A stretch of 43,512 bases of DNA from Candidatus Uhrbacteria bacterium RIFCSPHIGHO2_01_FULL_63_20 (GCA_001791045.1 MGDT01000007.1:155922-199433); one strand, 5' to 3'; shown: positions 24,438 to 33,340, counted from the stretch's first letter. The notes: generated by a model from the sequence alone, not told the origin. Made by a program: numbers and translations.

Positions 24438-26063
24438 ATGTTCGCGGAGGTCTATCCTCTGGCCCGTCTCCCCCGCCGTTTCAAGGCATTCGACTACGCC
24501 GTCCCCGAGGGGATGGTTGTTTCGTGCGGGTCGTTCGTGATGATCCCGCTTCGGGGGAAATCGGTGGTCGGGATCGTGAAAGCCGTGAAACAGGAGGCGC
24601 CGTCCGGAATCAAGACGAAACCGATCATGAGCGTCCTTCCGGCTTCCGTGACTCAACGGGAGCTGGCCGTTTACGAAGGACTCGCCTCGGATCTGGTGCA
24701 GTCGGTCTCCTCGGTCCTGGACGCGGTCATCCCGACCCCACCGAAACGACTGCGCGAGCTCCCCCTTACCAAGGGAGAGTATGAGGGGGTCTCGAGATCA
24801 TCTCTGACGATCCCCTCCGATTACGCGCAAGACGTTACCGAGACGGTCCGGTTCATCCAAGCGCGTCCAGGTTGTTTCGTCCGTTCGCCGGACCTTCGCC
24901 ATTCGGCCGCGGTCATTGCCACGTATCGTCGTTCCAGACCCGGCCCGGTCCGAGTCGCCGCCCCGAATGTCCGCGACGCGCTGCTCCTTCACGCCGCCCT
25001 GGAAGGCGAACTGTTGACGGGAGAGGAGACGAACAACGCCCGTTTCAACGCCTGGCAGGAGTTTCGAAACGCGAAAGATGGTCTTCTTGTCGGCACCCGG
25101 CTCGTTTCCATGCTTGAACACAAGGATGGTTCGAACCTCTTCCTCGTCCGCAGCGGTCATGAGAACCATCATCAGGCCGACCGCAATCCGCGATATGATT
25201 CCCGCCGCAGCGGCCAGCAGTGGATGAGGCATGGCGGTCGCCTCGTGTGCCTCGATGCCTTTCCCCGCCCTGACGATGTTCACGTGTTCGGTGACGCCGT
25301 GCGTTGCCCGCCGATCGGCGAGGTGCGTGCCGTCGGGATGGAGGGACGGGAGACCTGGACCCATCCGTTCGTTTCCCCGCCCGTGTTCGAGGCGGTTCAG
25401 GACGCCATGGAGTCCGGTGAACGCGTGCTGCTCGCCTTCAACAGGAAAGGGATGGCACGGGTGCTCACATGCCGCGGCTGCGGATGGACCATTCCGCTTT
25501 CGGGTGCCGAACCGCCGCGCTTTTGCGATTCCTGTCACTCGCGCGATTTCGAGCAACGCGGCTACGGCACGCGCGCGATCGCGAAGGCGTTCCAAGGCGC
25601 GTTCCCGGGCGCGAGCGTTGCCGTATGCGAGAAAGGCGAAGCGACGACGGACGCTCGCATCGTCGTGGCCACCAAGCATTATCTGGAGAACATCTTCGAC
25701 CCGTTCCGCCCCGAGTCCTTCGCCTTGGTGGCGGATCTGGATGCGGACAGCGGACTCGCAGACCGTTCCTTCCGCGCCCAAGAAAAGACCGTTCGGACCG
25801 CTGCCGATTGGCATGGAGTGGCCAGGACTTCCCGCGCCCAGTTCCTGCTCCAAACCGCAACGCCAGGCCTGTTTTCAGGCGCTTTCCATGACCCCGTCGC
25901 TGCCATGACCCAAGAGCTTGAAAACCGTCGTTCCTATGGCCTGGAGCCCTCCGTACGGTGGATCACGGTCGATGGTCAGGAACGGGCGATCCCCGACGGG
26001 ATCCCTGCCGAATTACGCTCTCTCCCTGATTCGGTCGTGATTGACACCAACGCGTTTTCGTGA
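24438..26063 (+). CDS. priA: PriA-like primosomal protein N', degenerate (no ATPase motifs)
   Basis: This is a 541-residue protein. The N-terminal part (VYPLARLPRRFKAFDYAVPEG...GSFVMIPLRGKSVVGIV) is the PriA DNA-binding domain. The helicase core is recognisable (VGTRLVSMLEH, NPRYDSRR, LLAFNRKGMARVLTCRGCGW) but Walker A (GxTGSGKT) is absent, and the DEEH Walker B position reads roughly VRSGHEN. Only four of the usual eight zinc Cys remain (CRGC and CDSC). It is also shorter than E. coli PriA (about 730). It can be expected to bind forked DNA or the replisome but not to unwind DNA. It sits ahead of def and fmt, the common priA-def-fmt order. Confidence 0.85.
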   Translation: MFAEVYPLARLPRRFKAFDYAVPEGMVVSCGSFVMIPLRGKSVVGIVKAVKQEAPSGIKTKPIMSVLPASVTQRELAVYEGLASDLVQSVSSVLDAVIPTPPKRLRELPLTKGEYEGVSRSSLTIPSDYAQDVTETVRFIQARPGCFVRSPDLRHSAAVIATYRRSRPGPVRVAAPNVRDALLLHAALEGELLTGEETNNARFNAWQEFRNAKDGLLVGTRLVSMLEHKDGSNLFLVRSGHENHHQADRNPRYDSRRSGQQWMRHGGRLVCLDAFPRPDDVHVFGDAVRCPPIGEVRAVGMEGRETWTHPFVSPPVFEAVQDAMESGERVLLAFNRKGMARVLTCRGCGWTIPLSGAEPPRFCDSCHSRDFEQRGYGTRAIAKAFQGAFPGASVAVCEKGEATTDARIVVATKHYLENIFDPFRPESFALVADLDADSGLADRSFRAQEKTVRTAADWHGVARTSRAQFLLQTATPGLFSGAFHDPVAAMTQELENRRSYGLEPSVRWITVDGQERAIPDGIPAELRSLPDSVVIDTNAFS

Positions 26064-26069
26064 GAATAT
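26041..26069 (+). promoter_or_regulatory. Possible promoter for def-fmt
   Basis: TTGACA (26041-26046) and GAATAT (26064-26069) are 17 bases apart, within the last codons of priA. The predicted start is about 5 bases before the def ATG. The -35 is perfect, the -10 weak. Confidence 0.45.
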
Positions 26070-26080
26070 CCGCCACTGAT

Positions 26081-26554
26081 ATGTCCCATTTGCGCGTGCT
26101 GCACGATCCGGAACCGACCTTGCGAGAGCCCTCCATCGAGGTGCCGGTTTCCGATATCGGATCCGAGCGTTTGGCCAAGCTCGCCGAGGACATGGTGGAA
26201 ACCATGCGCCTGGAGAACGGGGTGGGCATCGCCGCGCCGCAGGTCGGCGTCAACGAACGCGTGATCATCGTGGAGACCGGCAAGGGACCCGAGGCGTTCG
26301 TGAACCCGAGGATCATCAAGCGCTCGTTCACGAAGGTGGACAGCGAAGAAGGATGCCTGTCGGTGCCGGGCGTGTTCGGGATCGTGAAGCGGCATAGGAA
26401 GATCCGTCTGGAGGCGTTCACCCAGAAGGGCGAGAAGCTCTCGATGGACGTGGACGGGTTCCCGGCCATCATCTTCCAGCACGAGATTGACCACCTCGAC
26501 GGCGTGCTGTTCGTGGATCGCGTGGTGCGATATACGCAGGCGCCGAAACTGTAG
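26081..26554 (+). CDS. def: Peptide deformylase
   Basis: This is a 157-residue enzyme that removes the formyl group from nascent N-terminal methionine. All three motifs are intact: GVGIAAPQVG near residue 50, EGCLSVPG near residue 92 with the metal Cys, and QHEIDHLDGVLFVDR near residue 135 with both metal His and the catalytic Glu. ATG 26081 gives MSHLRVLHDPEPTL; a GTG at 26060 overlaps priA and is less likely. It pairs with fmt, which begins 2 bases after its stop. Confidence 0.96.
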   Translation: MSHLRVLHDPEPTLREPSIEVPVSDIGSERLAKLAEDMVETMRLENGVGIAAPQVGVNERVIIVETGKGPEAFVNPRIIKRSFTKVDSEEGCLSVPGVFGIVKRHRKIRLEAFTQKGEKLSMDVDGFPAIIFQHEIDHLDGVLFVDRVVRYTQAPKL

Positions 26555-26556
26555 AT

Positions 26557-27489
26557 GTGAAAATCGTCTTCTTCGGCACGCCCTCCCTCGCGGTCCCGTT
26601 CCTCGAAACGCTCGTGGATAATCCTGGTATTCAAGTCGTGGCCGCGGTCACGCAGCCGGACAAACCGGTTGGGAGACGTCATGAACTTGCCCCTTCCCCG
26701 CTAAAGCGTTCGGCACAGATGCGCGGCATCCCCGTGTTCGAGTTCGCGTCACTCAAGAAGGATCCGTCCGCCGTCGAAACGCTCAAGGCGCTCGGGGCGG
26801 ATGCGTTCGTGGTGGTGGCGTACGGCAAGCTCATCCCTGCCGATATCCTGAACATCCCGCGGCTCGGGTGCGTGAACGTCCATCCTTCCCTGCTCCCGAA
26901 ATACCGCGGCCCGTCCCCCATGCAGTGGGCCATCGCCAACGGTGACCCCGACACCGGCGTCACCATCATGCAGCTCGATGAGGGAATGGACACCGGCCCC
27001 ATCCTCGCGTTCGAGACCATCGGGCTGGACGATACCGAGACGCTCACCTCGCTCACGAAAAAGGTGATGGCCACGGGCCCTGCCCTCCTTACCTCGACGC
27101 TCAAGCGCTTCGCGGCCGGGGAGATCACCCCGATCAAACAGGATGAATCCAAGGCGACGATCACGAACCTGTTGGACCGAGAAGACGGGCGTATCGATTG
27201 GAAGAAAGGCGTGGCTGGAATCGAACGGATGGTGCGCGCCTACGAAGGCTGGCCTGGGACCTGGACCGAATGGAATGGGAAGCGGCTCAAGGTCCTCTCC
27301 GTGCAACCCACGGACCTGAAAGCGGACTTCCCGCCCGGCACCGTGCAGGTGAAGGACGGTCGGCTGATGGTGGAAGGCGGCGACGGCACGCTCGAGATCC
27401 TCACGATCCAGCCCGAAGGGAAAGCCGCCATGCCGGCCTCCGCGTTCCTCGCGGGCTACTCCGAAATCAACGGGGCGACGCTCGCCTGA
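26557..27489 (+). CDS. fmt: Methionyl-tRNA formyltransferase
   Basis: This is a 310-residue enzyme that formylates initiator Met-tRNA. MKIVFFGTPSLAVPFLETL begins the formyl-transferase fold, NVHPSLLPKYRGPSPMQWAI and GVTIMQLDEGMDTGPIL are the catalytic and folate-site motifs (slightly changed from the common NIHPSLLPRYRGAAPI), and a C-terminal OB-like domain binds tRNA. The start is GTG at 26557. The last 34 bases overlap the end of the convergent polymerase/ligase gene. Confidence 0.95.
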   Translation: MKIVFFGTPSLAVPFLETLVDNPGIQVVAAVTQPDKPVGRRHELAPSPLKRSAQMRGIPVFEFASLKKDPSAVETLKALGADAFVVVAYGKLIPADILNIPRLGCVNVHPSLLPKYRGPSPMQWAIANGDPDTGVTIMQLDEGMDTGPILAFETIGLDDTETLTSLTKKVMATGPALLTSTLKRFAAGEITPIKQDESKATITNLLDREDGRIDWKKGVAGIERMVRAYEGWPGTWTEWNGKRLKVLSVQPTDLKADFPPGTVQVKDGRLMVEGGDGTLEILTIQPEGKAAMPASAFLAGYSEINGATLA

Positions 27490-28979
27490 ATCACCTGTTG
27501 GGAAGCCTCCGCGTGAGCGGGAGTTTTCGTTTTCATGAACGGGAGCACGAACAGGAGGAGCCCGAGCCCCAGCGGATGGTTGAGGTACGGCGAGAACGCG
27601 TGCGTCGCGGCGAGCATGGCAAGCGAGGCGATGAGGCCGGCGCAAAGCCACGCGTGATCCCCGCCCAGACCGCGCCACAATCCGCGCACGGCCGACGCGA
27701 ACAACCACAGGAACGCCACGATCCCCACGATCCCGAACTTGATCCAGATGTCCAGCCACCCCCATTCGAACGCATAGGTGGTCCAGAGGCCGTCGGGATT
27801 CGTCTCGCGCACGCGCGGGTCGTCGGACACGAACGAGATGGTCTTGCCGAAGCCATACCCGATGAGCGGGTTCTCCCGCACCGCATCGAGCATGGGGACG
27901 AGCAGCTTCTTGCGGCTGTCGATCGCCGCTTCGACCGTGCCCGTCGCGCGCTGCGAGAACAATCCCGTCAGGTCGCCAAAGGAGACTCCGTTGGGCGGCG
28001 GGATCGGAAAGAACAGCGCGGCCACGATAAGCGCGATGCCGAACAGCTTTCCGCCGAGCATCGCGCCGATGCCAGGGATCGTCCGTTTCAGCGAGACGCG
28101 CGCGCGGACGAACAGAAGCAGGAGAAGCGTCAACGCCCCGGCGACGGCGCCGACCCAGAAGGACCGCGACAGGCTCACCAGGATCACGGAAAACAGCGCC
28201 CCGAACGAGACGATCGTCGCGATGAACGCGCGCCGTCCCTTCACGCCCACGAGCGCGAGCGAGGCGACAAGGAGCGCCGCGACCACGGTCGTGAACTGCG
28301 CCTGCAGGAACACGCGGAAGATCCCAGGCGCCATCTGCGTGAGCTCTCCCGTGCGCGTGTCGCGGATGAACCTGTACACGCTCCCGAGCCAGGTGCCGGG
28401 GAGATGGCCGAACAGGTACACGAGCCCCACCGAAAGCGCGCACACCCAGGCCGCGGCAGCCGCGAGGGTCTGGAGCAGCAGCCGCTTCCCCACCGCATCC
28501 CATCGCGCGGACAAGATCGGGAACACGTACGCGGCGTACAGATACGCGTTGCCGTCCGAAAACGCGCTTCCCATCCCATTGAGCCGGTAGCCAATCATGA
28601 AGGCGGCCGTGGCCGCGGCGAACAGCAGGATGAACGGGCCCAGACGCTCGTCGGCAAGCGAAAGCCGCGCCTTGCGACGCGTGAGCAGGACGAGGTATGC
28701 CGCCATCACCGCGACGAACACCGCCATGCGGCTCGAGAACGCGAACCCACCGATGAACGCGTCTGCCAGATGGCCATGGGAGTTCGCGAACAGCTCGGCG
28801 AATGCCGCGGCCAATCCCCATTCCAGTTTCTTCAACGCGAGGATGAAGACGAGGATCACCGTGGCGAAGACGAGCGCGGCCGCGAACGGGGTCTTGAACG
28901 CGAGCGCGGCAAGCGCGAAATATCCCGCGAGGCACGCGAGGATGACCTTGAACTCACGCCCGAAGAATTGTTCCATCAT
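27456..28979 (-). CDS. O-antigen ligase/Wzy-type polysaccharide polymerase
   Basis: This 507-residue protein has about twelve membrane segments and one large extracytoplasmic loop (roughly residues 330-385) before ENPLIGYGFGKTISF, a motif region of the Wzy_C/O-antigen ligase family. Members join undecaprenyl-linked glycan units or transfer them to an acceptor outside the membrane. In a Patescibacteria-like cell without lipopolysaccharide, polymerisation or attachment to another anchor is more likely. ATG 28979 overlaps the stop of the preceding glycosyltransferase (ATGA). Last gene of a five-gene minus-strand surface-glycan cluster. Confidence 0.8.
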   Translation of the reverse strand: MMEQFFGREFKVILACLAGYFALAALAFKTPFAAALVFATVILVFILALKKLEWGLAAAFAELFANSHGHLADAFIGGFAFSSRMAVFVAVMAAYLVLLTRRKARLSLADERLGPFILLFAAATAAFMIGYRLNGMGSAFSDGNAYLYAAYVFPILSARWDAVGKRLLLQTLAAAAAWVCALSVGLVYLFGHLPGTWLGSVYRFIRDTRTGELTQMAPGIFRVFLQAQFTTVVAALLVASLALVGVKGRRAFIATIVSFGALFSVILVSLSRSFWVGAVAGALTLLLLLFVRARVSLKRTIPGIGAMLGGKLFGIALIVAALFFPIPPPNGVSFGDLTGLFSQRATGTVEAAIDSRKKLLVPMLDAVRENPLIGYGFGKTISFVSDDPRVRETNPDGLWTTYAFEWGWLDIWIKFGIVGIVAFLWLFASAVRGLWRGLGGDHAWLCAGLIASLAMLAATHAFSPYLNHPLGLGLLLFVLPFMKTKTPAHAEASQQVIQASVAPLISE

Positions 28980-29737
28980 ACCCAGTGCTTCCGTGCGTAT
29001 CGCGACAGGCTCCGCAACACCATGAGCTGCTTCTTCCATGTTCGGATGGTCCCGAAGCTGCTGCCGCGCGTGTGCCGGGCGGACACATCCGCATAATAGC
29101 GCGTCTTCCATCCCGCGTCCGCGGCGCGTTTGGCGAAATCCACCTCCTCGTACCACATGAAGAACCCGTCATCGAGCGGTCCGATCTCCTCCAGCAGTTT
29201 CCGACGGACGCAAAAGAACGCGCCCATCACCTGGTCTACGTCCTGCGTCTTCGAATAATCGAAATCCAACATCCTCCAGCGACGGTTCGGCCCCACGTTC
29301 GGGAACAGGTGCGGGACCTTGAGGAGCATGAGCAGCTGGTCCATCGGCCGCGGGAATCGCCACACGCACGGCTGTTGCGTGCCGTCCTCGTTCTTCAGGC
29401 TGATGCCTCCGATCCCCACCTCGGGGTCCGCATCCATGCGTTTCACGAGTTCGCAGGCAGCGTCGGAATCAAAGATGATGTCCGGGTTCACCAAGAGGAT
29501 GTAGTCCCCCCTCGCCTGTATGATCGCCGTATTGCAGCCGCCGGCGAAGCCGAGATTCGTTTTATTGAGAATCAATCTCATCTGAGCATGCTTCTCAGAT
29601 AGATCGGACAGGTCATCACCCGAACCGTTCTCAACCACGAACACCTCGGCCTCGCATTTGAGATGCGCGAACAGGCTTTCGAGCATGCGCGCGAGGTATT
29701 TTTTCGTCTTGTAGTTGACGGTTACGATAGAAATCAC
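28976..29737 (-). CDS. Glycosyltransferase family 2 (rhamnosyltransferase-like)
   Basis: This is a 253-residue GT-A enzyme. ISIVTVNYKTKKYL and VENGSGD form the nucleotide-binding start, NLGFAGGCNTAI is the usual second motif, LLVNPDIIF is the DXD-like site, and DQVMGAFFCVRRKLLEEIGPLDDGFFMWYEEVDFAKR is the acceptor region typical of WbbL-like rhamnosyltransferases. It starts with GTG overlapping the previous stop (GTGA). Substrate cannot be assigned. A local low-GC stretch with a 7-base hairpin occurs within it near 29580. Confidence 0.88.
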   Translation of the reverse strand: MISIVTVNYKTKKYLARMLESLFAHLKCEAEVFVVENGSGDDLSDLSEKHAQMRLILNKTNLGFAGGCNTAIIQARGDYILLVNPDIIFDSDAACELVKRMDADPEVGIGGISLKNEDGTQQPCVWRFPRPMDQLLMLLKVPHLFPNVGPNRRWRMLDFDYSKTQDVDQVMGAFFCVRRKLLEEIGPLDDGFFMWYEEVDFAKRAADAGWKTRYYADVSARHTRGSSFGTIRTWKKQLMVLRSLSRYARKHWV

Positions 29738-30441
29738 AACCGATGTTTCTTCACGATCACCGCCTTCGCCTCCTTGAATGTCCGCACCGAAGACGGCATC
29801 CATCCGAGCCACTCCCACGGGATGCGGTAGGCGAGGCTCGGGAGCCAACGCGAGATCCCCACGCGCCCATGCGCGTCCACGATACGGATGAGTTCGCCCT
29901 CCACGAACACGCCCTCCTTGCCCTGCTCGAGCATGGTGAGCCACAGGTCCCAGTCCTGCAGCCGTTTCACGCGCTCGTCGAAACCCGGGAAGTCCGGACG
30001 ACGGATGAGGCTCGTGGTGTGGATGTAATTCATGCGGCGCAAACGCTCGGCGGAAAACGGGAAGCTCGCGAACGACTTCCAGCCGAATCGGAACCCGCTG
30101 TAGGCGTAGGACGCCTTCGGGTGATGTTCGAGCGCCTGCTCGAAATGCTCAAGCGTGTCCGGACGCAACAGGGCATCCGCGTCGCAGAACATCACGAGTT
30201 GCCCGCTCGACGCCTTGAACCCCGTATTGCGCGCCTGGTTCGACCCGTGGTTCTCGGTCCGGATCACCTGCACGCCACGCGCACGGAACGGCTCAAGCAC
30301 CATCGGCGTCCCGTCGACGCTTCCGTCGTCCACCACGATCACCTCGTCGGGCTTGCGCGTCTGCGTGAGCACGGACTCCAAGCACTCCGGCAACGTGGCG
30401 GCGTGCTGATAGGTCGGGATGATGACGGAGAGGCGGGACAT
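29734..30441 (-). CDS. Glycosyltransferase family 2
   Basis: This is a 235-residue GT-A protein with SVIIPTYQHAATLPECLESVL, VIVVDDGSVDGT, ARNTGFKASSGQLVMFCDAD (DXD-type metal site in CDAD) and RLQDWDLWLTML, matching the GT2 pattern. It adds a sugar from a nucleotide donor in the cytoplasm, presumably to the lipid-linked glycan built by this cluster. There is a 12-base gap after the GT4 gene, occupied by a period-9 repeat. The stop overlaps the start of the next glycosyltransferase. Confidence 0.88.
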   Translation of the reverse strand: MSRLSVIIPTYQHAATLPECLESVLTQTRKPDEVIVVDDGSVDGTPMVLEPFRARGVQVIRTENHGSNQARNTGFKASSGQLVMFCDADALLRPDTLEHFEQALEHHPKASYAYSGFRFGWKSFASFPFSAERLRRMNYIHTTSLIRRPDFPGFDERVKRLQDWDLWLTMLEQGKEGVFVEGELIRIVDAHGRVGISRWLPSLAYRIPWEWLGWMPSSVRTFKEAKAVIVKKHRL

Positions 30442-30444
30442 GAA

Positions 30445-30471
30445 CGTGAGGAGCTAGAGGAGCTTGAGGAG
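30445..30471. repeat. Period-9 tandem repeat at the end of the GT4 gene
   Basis: Three 9-base units of the form NNNGAGGAG (30445-30453, 30454-30462, 30463-30471) cover the last codons, the stop codon (30454-30456) and the spacer of the GT4 gene. The gene's final residues LLKLL come from the repeat. Confidence 0.5.
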
Positions 30472-31602
30472 AGGGCCGAAGGATTTTTCGACGGTGAAAT
30501 CCCGCGCTGCACGTTCGCGCGCGTTCGCCCCGAGGCGCGAAAGCTCGGTTCGATCGGCATGCAACCGGAAGATCGTTCCCGCAAGCGCGTTCACGTCCCC
30601 GTCGCTCACGAGCACGCCCGTGTCCCCGTCGATCACGGCCTCATCCACGCCCGGGAGGTTCGAGGCGAGGCTCGGGACGCCGTAGCTCGCGGCTTCCAGA
30701 TACACCATCCCGAACCCTTCGCGGTCGGCCCCGTTCGCGGAAGTGGGCATCACGAACAGGTCGGCCCATTCATACAGCTGGCCGAGCTCGTCGTCAGACA
30801 CCTCCCGCATGAACGTGACGAGGTCGGACAGGCCGAATTCGTCGATCGTCTCGCGCATGGCGCCCTCCATGTCCCCCGCCCCGACGATGCGGTACCCCGA
30901 GACGGCCTCGCCGCGTCCGGAATCACGCAACAGCTTCAGGGCGGCCAGGATGCGAAGATGCCCTTTGCGTCGGACGAGGCGGGAGACGGTGAGGAGACGA
31001 AGGCCGAACGGGTCCTGTCTCGGTGTTTCCCCGCCCGTCGTGTCCTCGCTGCGCTGCGGGCCTCCGGGCGGGGTCCCCACACCGAGCCACCCGTTCGTCC
31101 TTAACGGAGGATAGGAGACCACGGTCCGCTCGACGCGGAACGACTCGCGCACGTCACGCTCCAGCGCCTTGGAATTCGCGATCACTCCCTTCGCGTCACG
31201 AAGCACCACGCCGGCGAGCAAGCGCTTCCACGGGTGGCGCTTGGCGAGCCCCACGTCCAATCCGTGCACGATCACCACGTATGGCCGCTTGGTGAAATGC
31301 GACGCGATCCATGCCGCGGTGCCGGAAGGAAGCACGTGGCTCACGACGGCGATGTCGTACTCGTCCGAGCGTCGGACGAGCTCGGCGAACATCGGGATCC
31401 AGCGCGGCCAGAACCACTTCACCACGAGCTGGGTGCGCACCACGCGGTAGCCGCAAGACGCATCGAACGCTTCCGATCCGATCTCGGGAGCCGCGACCAC
31501 CGTGATCGAGTCACGAAAAAACGAAGCGAACGCGTCGAGATAGCGCGCGACCCCGCCGCGTCTTGGCGGGAAATCAGGCGTCAGCAGGAGGAGCCTCGGC
31601 AT
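30454..31602 (-). CDS. Glycosyltransferase family 4 (GT-B) with hairpin-encoded insert
   Basis: This is a 382-residue protein. The N-terminal GT-B half begins RLLLLTPDFPPRRGGVARYLDAFASFF; the C-terminal half has LLTVSRLVRRKGH, YRIVGAGDMEG, VMPTSANGADREGFGMVYLEAASYGVPSLAS and the EX7E-type site of GT4. It transfers a sugar from a nucleotide donor at the membrane surface. Between the halves (about residues 172-196) is an odd insert rich in Gly, Pro, Thr and Arg, encoded by a perfect palindrome (31019-31086). Otherwise the length is normal. The start overlaps the end of the flippase gene by 29 bases. Confidence 0.88.
   Translation of the reverse strand: MPRLLLLTPDFPPRRGGVARYLDAFASFFRDSITVVAAPEIGSEAFDASCGYRVVRTQLVVKWFWPRWIPMFAELVRRSDEYDIAVVSHVLPSGTAAWIASHFTKRPYVVIVHGLDVGLAKRHPWKRLLAGVVLRDAKGVIANSKALERDVRESFRVERTVVSYPPLRTNGWLGVGTPPGGPQRSEDTTGGETPRQDPFGLRLLTVSRLVRRKGHLRILAALKLLRDSGRGEAVSGYRIVGAGDMEGAMRETIDEFGLSDLVTFMREVSDDELGQLYEWADLFVMPTSANGADREGFGMVYLEAASYGVPSLASNLPGVDEAVIDGDTGVLVSDGDVNALAGTIFRLHADRTELSRLGANARERAARDFTVEKSFGPLLKLL
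31019..31086. repeat. Long hairpin inserted in the GT4 coding region
   Basis: CTCGGTGT (31019-31026) pairs with ACACCGAG (31079-31086), and CCCCGCCCG (31029-31037) with CGGGCGGGG (31065-31073): 17 perfect pairs around a 27-base loop. It resembles a REP- or MITE-like element inserted in frame at the linker between the two domains of the glycosyltransferase. Confidence 0.7.
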
Positions 31603-33058
31603 ATGTTTTCTCCCGTTTGAACAAGAGGATCAGTCCCTTCGCGTCGGCGACCGAAATGGCCCCCGTCGCGAACAGCATTCCTGCGTACACGAGGGCGCCC
31701 ACGGCGACGGCCGCGACAAGCGACAGCCGTCCGAGCGCGTCGACATCGGTGACCGAACGCGCCGCGACGCCCATCACCGCCCCGCTCGCCAAGATCTTCA
31801 CGGCCGTGACGAGCAAGCGCGATCCGCGGAACCCGTGGACGATCTTGGGGACGAACCGCAGTCCGCACAGCACCAAAAACCAGGTGCTCGCGATCGACGC
31901 CGCGGCCGCGCCCATCATCCCGAACCGAGGGATCAGTACCCAGTTGAGTCCGGCGTTCACGAGCATGGTGACGCCGAAAATCGCGGTCTTTGTCCCTTGC
32001 CGTCCGGAGGCGTTCAACAGCGATCCGATCGGGAAATCCAGGAACGCCGGGACGAGCACGAACGCGAACAGGCTGAGCACCGGAACGGCCGCGACATACT
32101 CGGGTCCCACGAGAGCCACGGCCTGGGCGGCCACGGCCCACAACCCGAACGCGAGCGGCGCGGCGAGAAGCAGCATGTACCACATGGCGCGCTCGAACAG
32201 CGTCGCGAGCCCGGCCTCATCCTTCCCCACCCGGGCGCTCATCCCCGGATACAACGCGGCCACGAACGCGAGCGGGAGGAACTGGAACGCGTACACGTAT
32301 TTGTACGCCACGCTGTACACGCCCACGGCCGCTGCGCCCAGGTAATGGTTGAGGAACTGCACGTCCACGTAGCTGTACGCCTTCACGAACAGCCCGGCGA
32401 GCAGGAACGGGGCCGCGTGACGCACGAGCGCGCGCGTGCCATGCAGATCCCAGGACGGCATGAGCACAGAGCGGCCCAGACGCCGCGCCGCCATGACGGC
32501 CGCGTAGATGAGGTTGAAGCTTGAGCCCACGAGCAACGCGATGATGAGCAGCGGCAGGCTCGGCGAAGTGGTGAGCACGAATCCTCCAACAACGAGCGTG
32601 AGCGACATCCCCACAAATAGGCCGATGGACTCGTACGAGAGCTTGCGCAACCCGCGTAACACGCCGTAATAGAATTGCGAGAACGTGTCCGCGGCCATCA
32701 CGAGCACCGCGAGCGCGACCAGCATCTGCACCTCCGGCGCGTAGCCGAGCAACTTGGCCGCGCCGAACGCGAACGCGGCACCCAAGAGCGTGGTGAGCAG
32801 CTTGAGCGCAAGCGCGCGGCGGACGAGCCCGACGTCGTCGGGCTTTTTCGCGACCTCGCGGATCAGTACGGAGTTCGTGCCGAAGTCGGAGACGACCAGC
32901 GCGACCGTGATCACGGAAAGCGCGAGGAAATATCCCCCCGTCGCCTCGGGCTTCATCACCCGGGCGATCAGCAGGAAATAGACGAAGGACAGCACCTTCT
33001 GCCCCACCGAGGCCAGCGTCAGGTACAGCGTGTTTTTGGCGACATCCGAACCGCTCAT
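31574..33058 (-). CDS. Polysaccharide flippase (Wzx/MATE-like, MOP superfamily)
   Basis: This 494-residue protein has about fourteen membrane segments. KNTLYLTLASVGQKVLSFVYFLLIARVM at the start and FGTNSVLIREVAKKP after the second segment are characteristic of Wzx-type flippases. It moves lipid-linked glycan units across the membrane for the polymerase/ligase at 27456. First gene of the cluster. Upstream TGGACA and TAAGCT-like sequences could be a promoter but the match is poor. Confidence 0.88.
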   Translation of the reverse strand: MSGSDVAKNTLYLTLASVGQKVLSFVYFLLIARVMKPEATGGYFLALSVITVALVVSDFGTNSVLIREVAKKPDDVGLVRRALALKLLTTLLGAAFAFGAAKLLGYAPEVQMLVALAVLVMAADTFSQFYYGVLRGLRKLSYESIGLFVGMSLTLVVGGFVLTTSPSLPLLIIALLVGSSFNLIYAAVMAARRLGRSVLMPSWDLHGTRALVRHAAPFLLAGLFVKAYSYVDVQFLNHYLGAAAVGVYSVAYKYVYAFQFLPLAFVAALYPGMSARVGKDEAGLATLFERAMWYMLLLAAPLAFGLWAVAAQAVALVGPEYVAAVPVLSLFAFVLVPAFLDFPIGSLLNASGRQGTKTAIFGVTMLVNAGLNWVLIPRFGMMGAAAASIASTWFLVLCGLRFVPKIVHGFRGSRLLVTAVKILASGAVMGVAARSVTDVDALGRLSLVAAVAVGALVYAGMLFATGAISVADAKGLILLFKREKTYAEAPPADA

Positions 33059-33340
33059 ATTGGGCCAAGCTTATGCGTTTTTTGGTTCATTGTCCATCGG
33101 CGGGTTACGTCTTGACCGAATGCGAGTATGTTGCTCAGAGGCGGCAATAATCTATACAAGCGCCAGGAGAGGTGGTCGATCTCCGTCACGCGCATGATGA
33201 AAAAGGTATGGCAAAAATCAAAGGGAACCAAGATGGCCCGAATGCTAGGAATGAGACCTATAAAATAGGCTCTCGCGCCTCCGTAATATCGTGCCGCAGT
33301 TGATAGGCTGCAATGCCTGTAGAATTCTAGGATAGGGGAG
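33059..33340. other. AT-richer intergenic region without a convincing gene
   Basis: About 280 bases between the flippase start and the HicA terminator. Base composition is visibly lower in GC than the rest. Frames here are short or have codon use unlike neighbours. One small palindrome (CCTAT-AAA-ATAGG near 33255) is present. It probably holds the flippase promoter plus remnants of acquired DNA. Confidence 0.5.

Noticed and set aside
27198-29096. A 632-codon plus-strand frame across fmt and the polymerase/ligase gene
   Set aside because: It conflicts with fmt and a strongly hydrophobic membrane protein on the other strand, and is a charged shadow translation without motifs.
29579-29600. Perfect 7-base hairpin (ATCTGAG/CTCAGAT) in a low-GC stretch of a GT2 gene
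   Set aside because: It lies in a well-conserved coding frame with intact GT2 motifs and has no tandem structure; likely chance.
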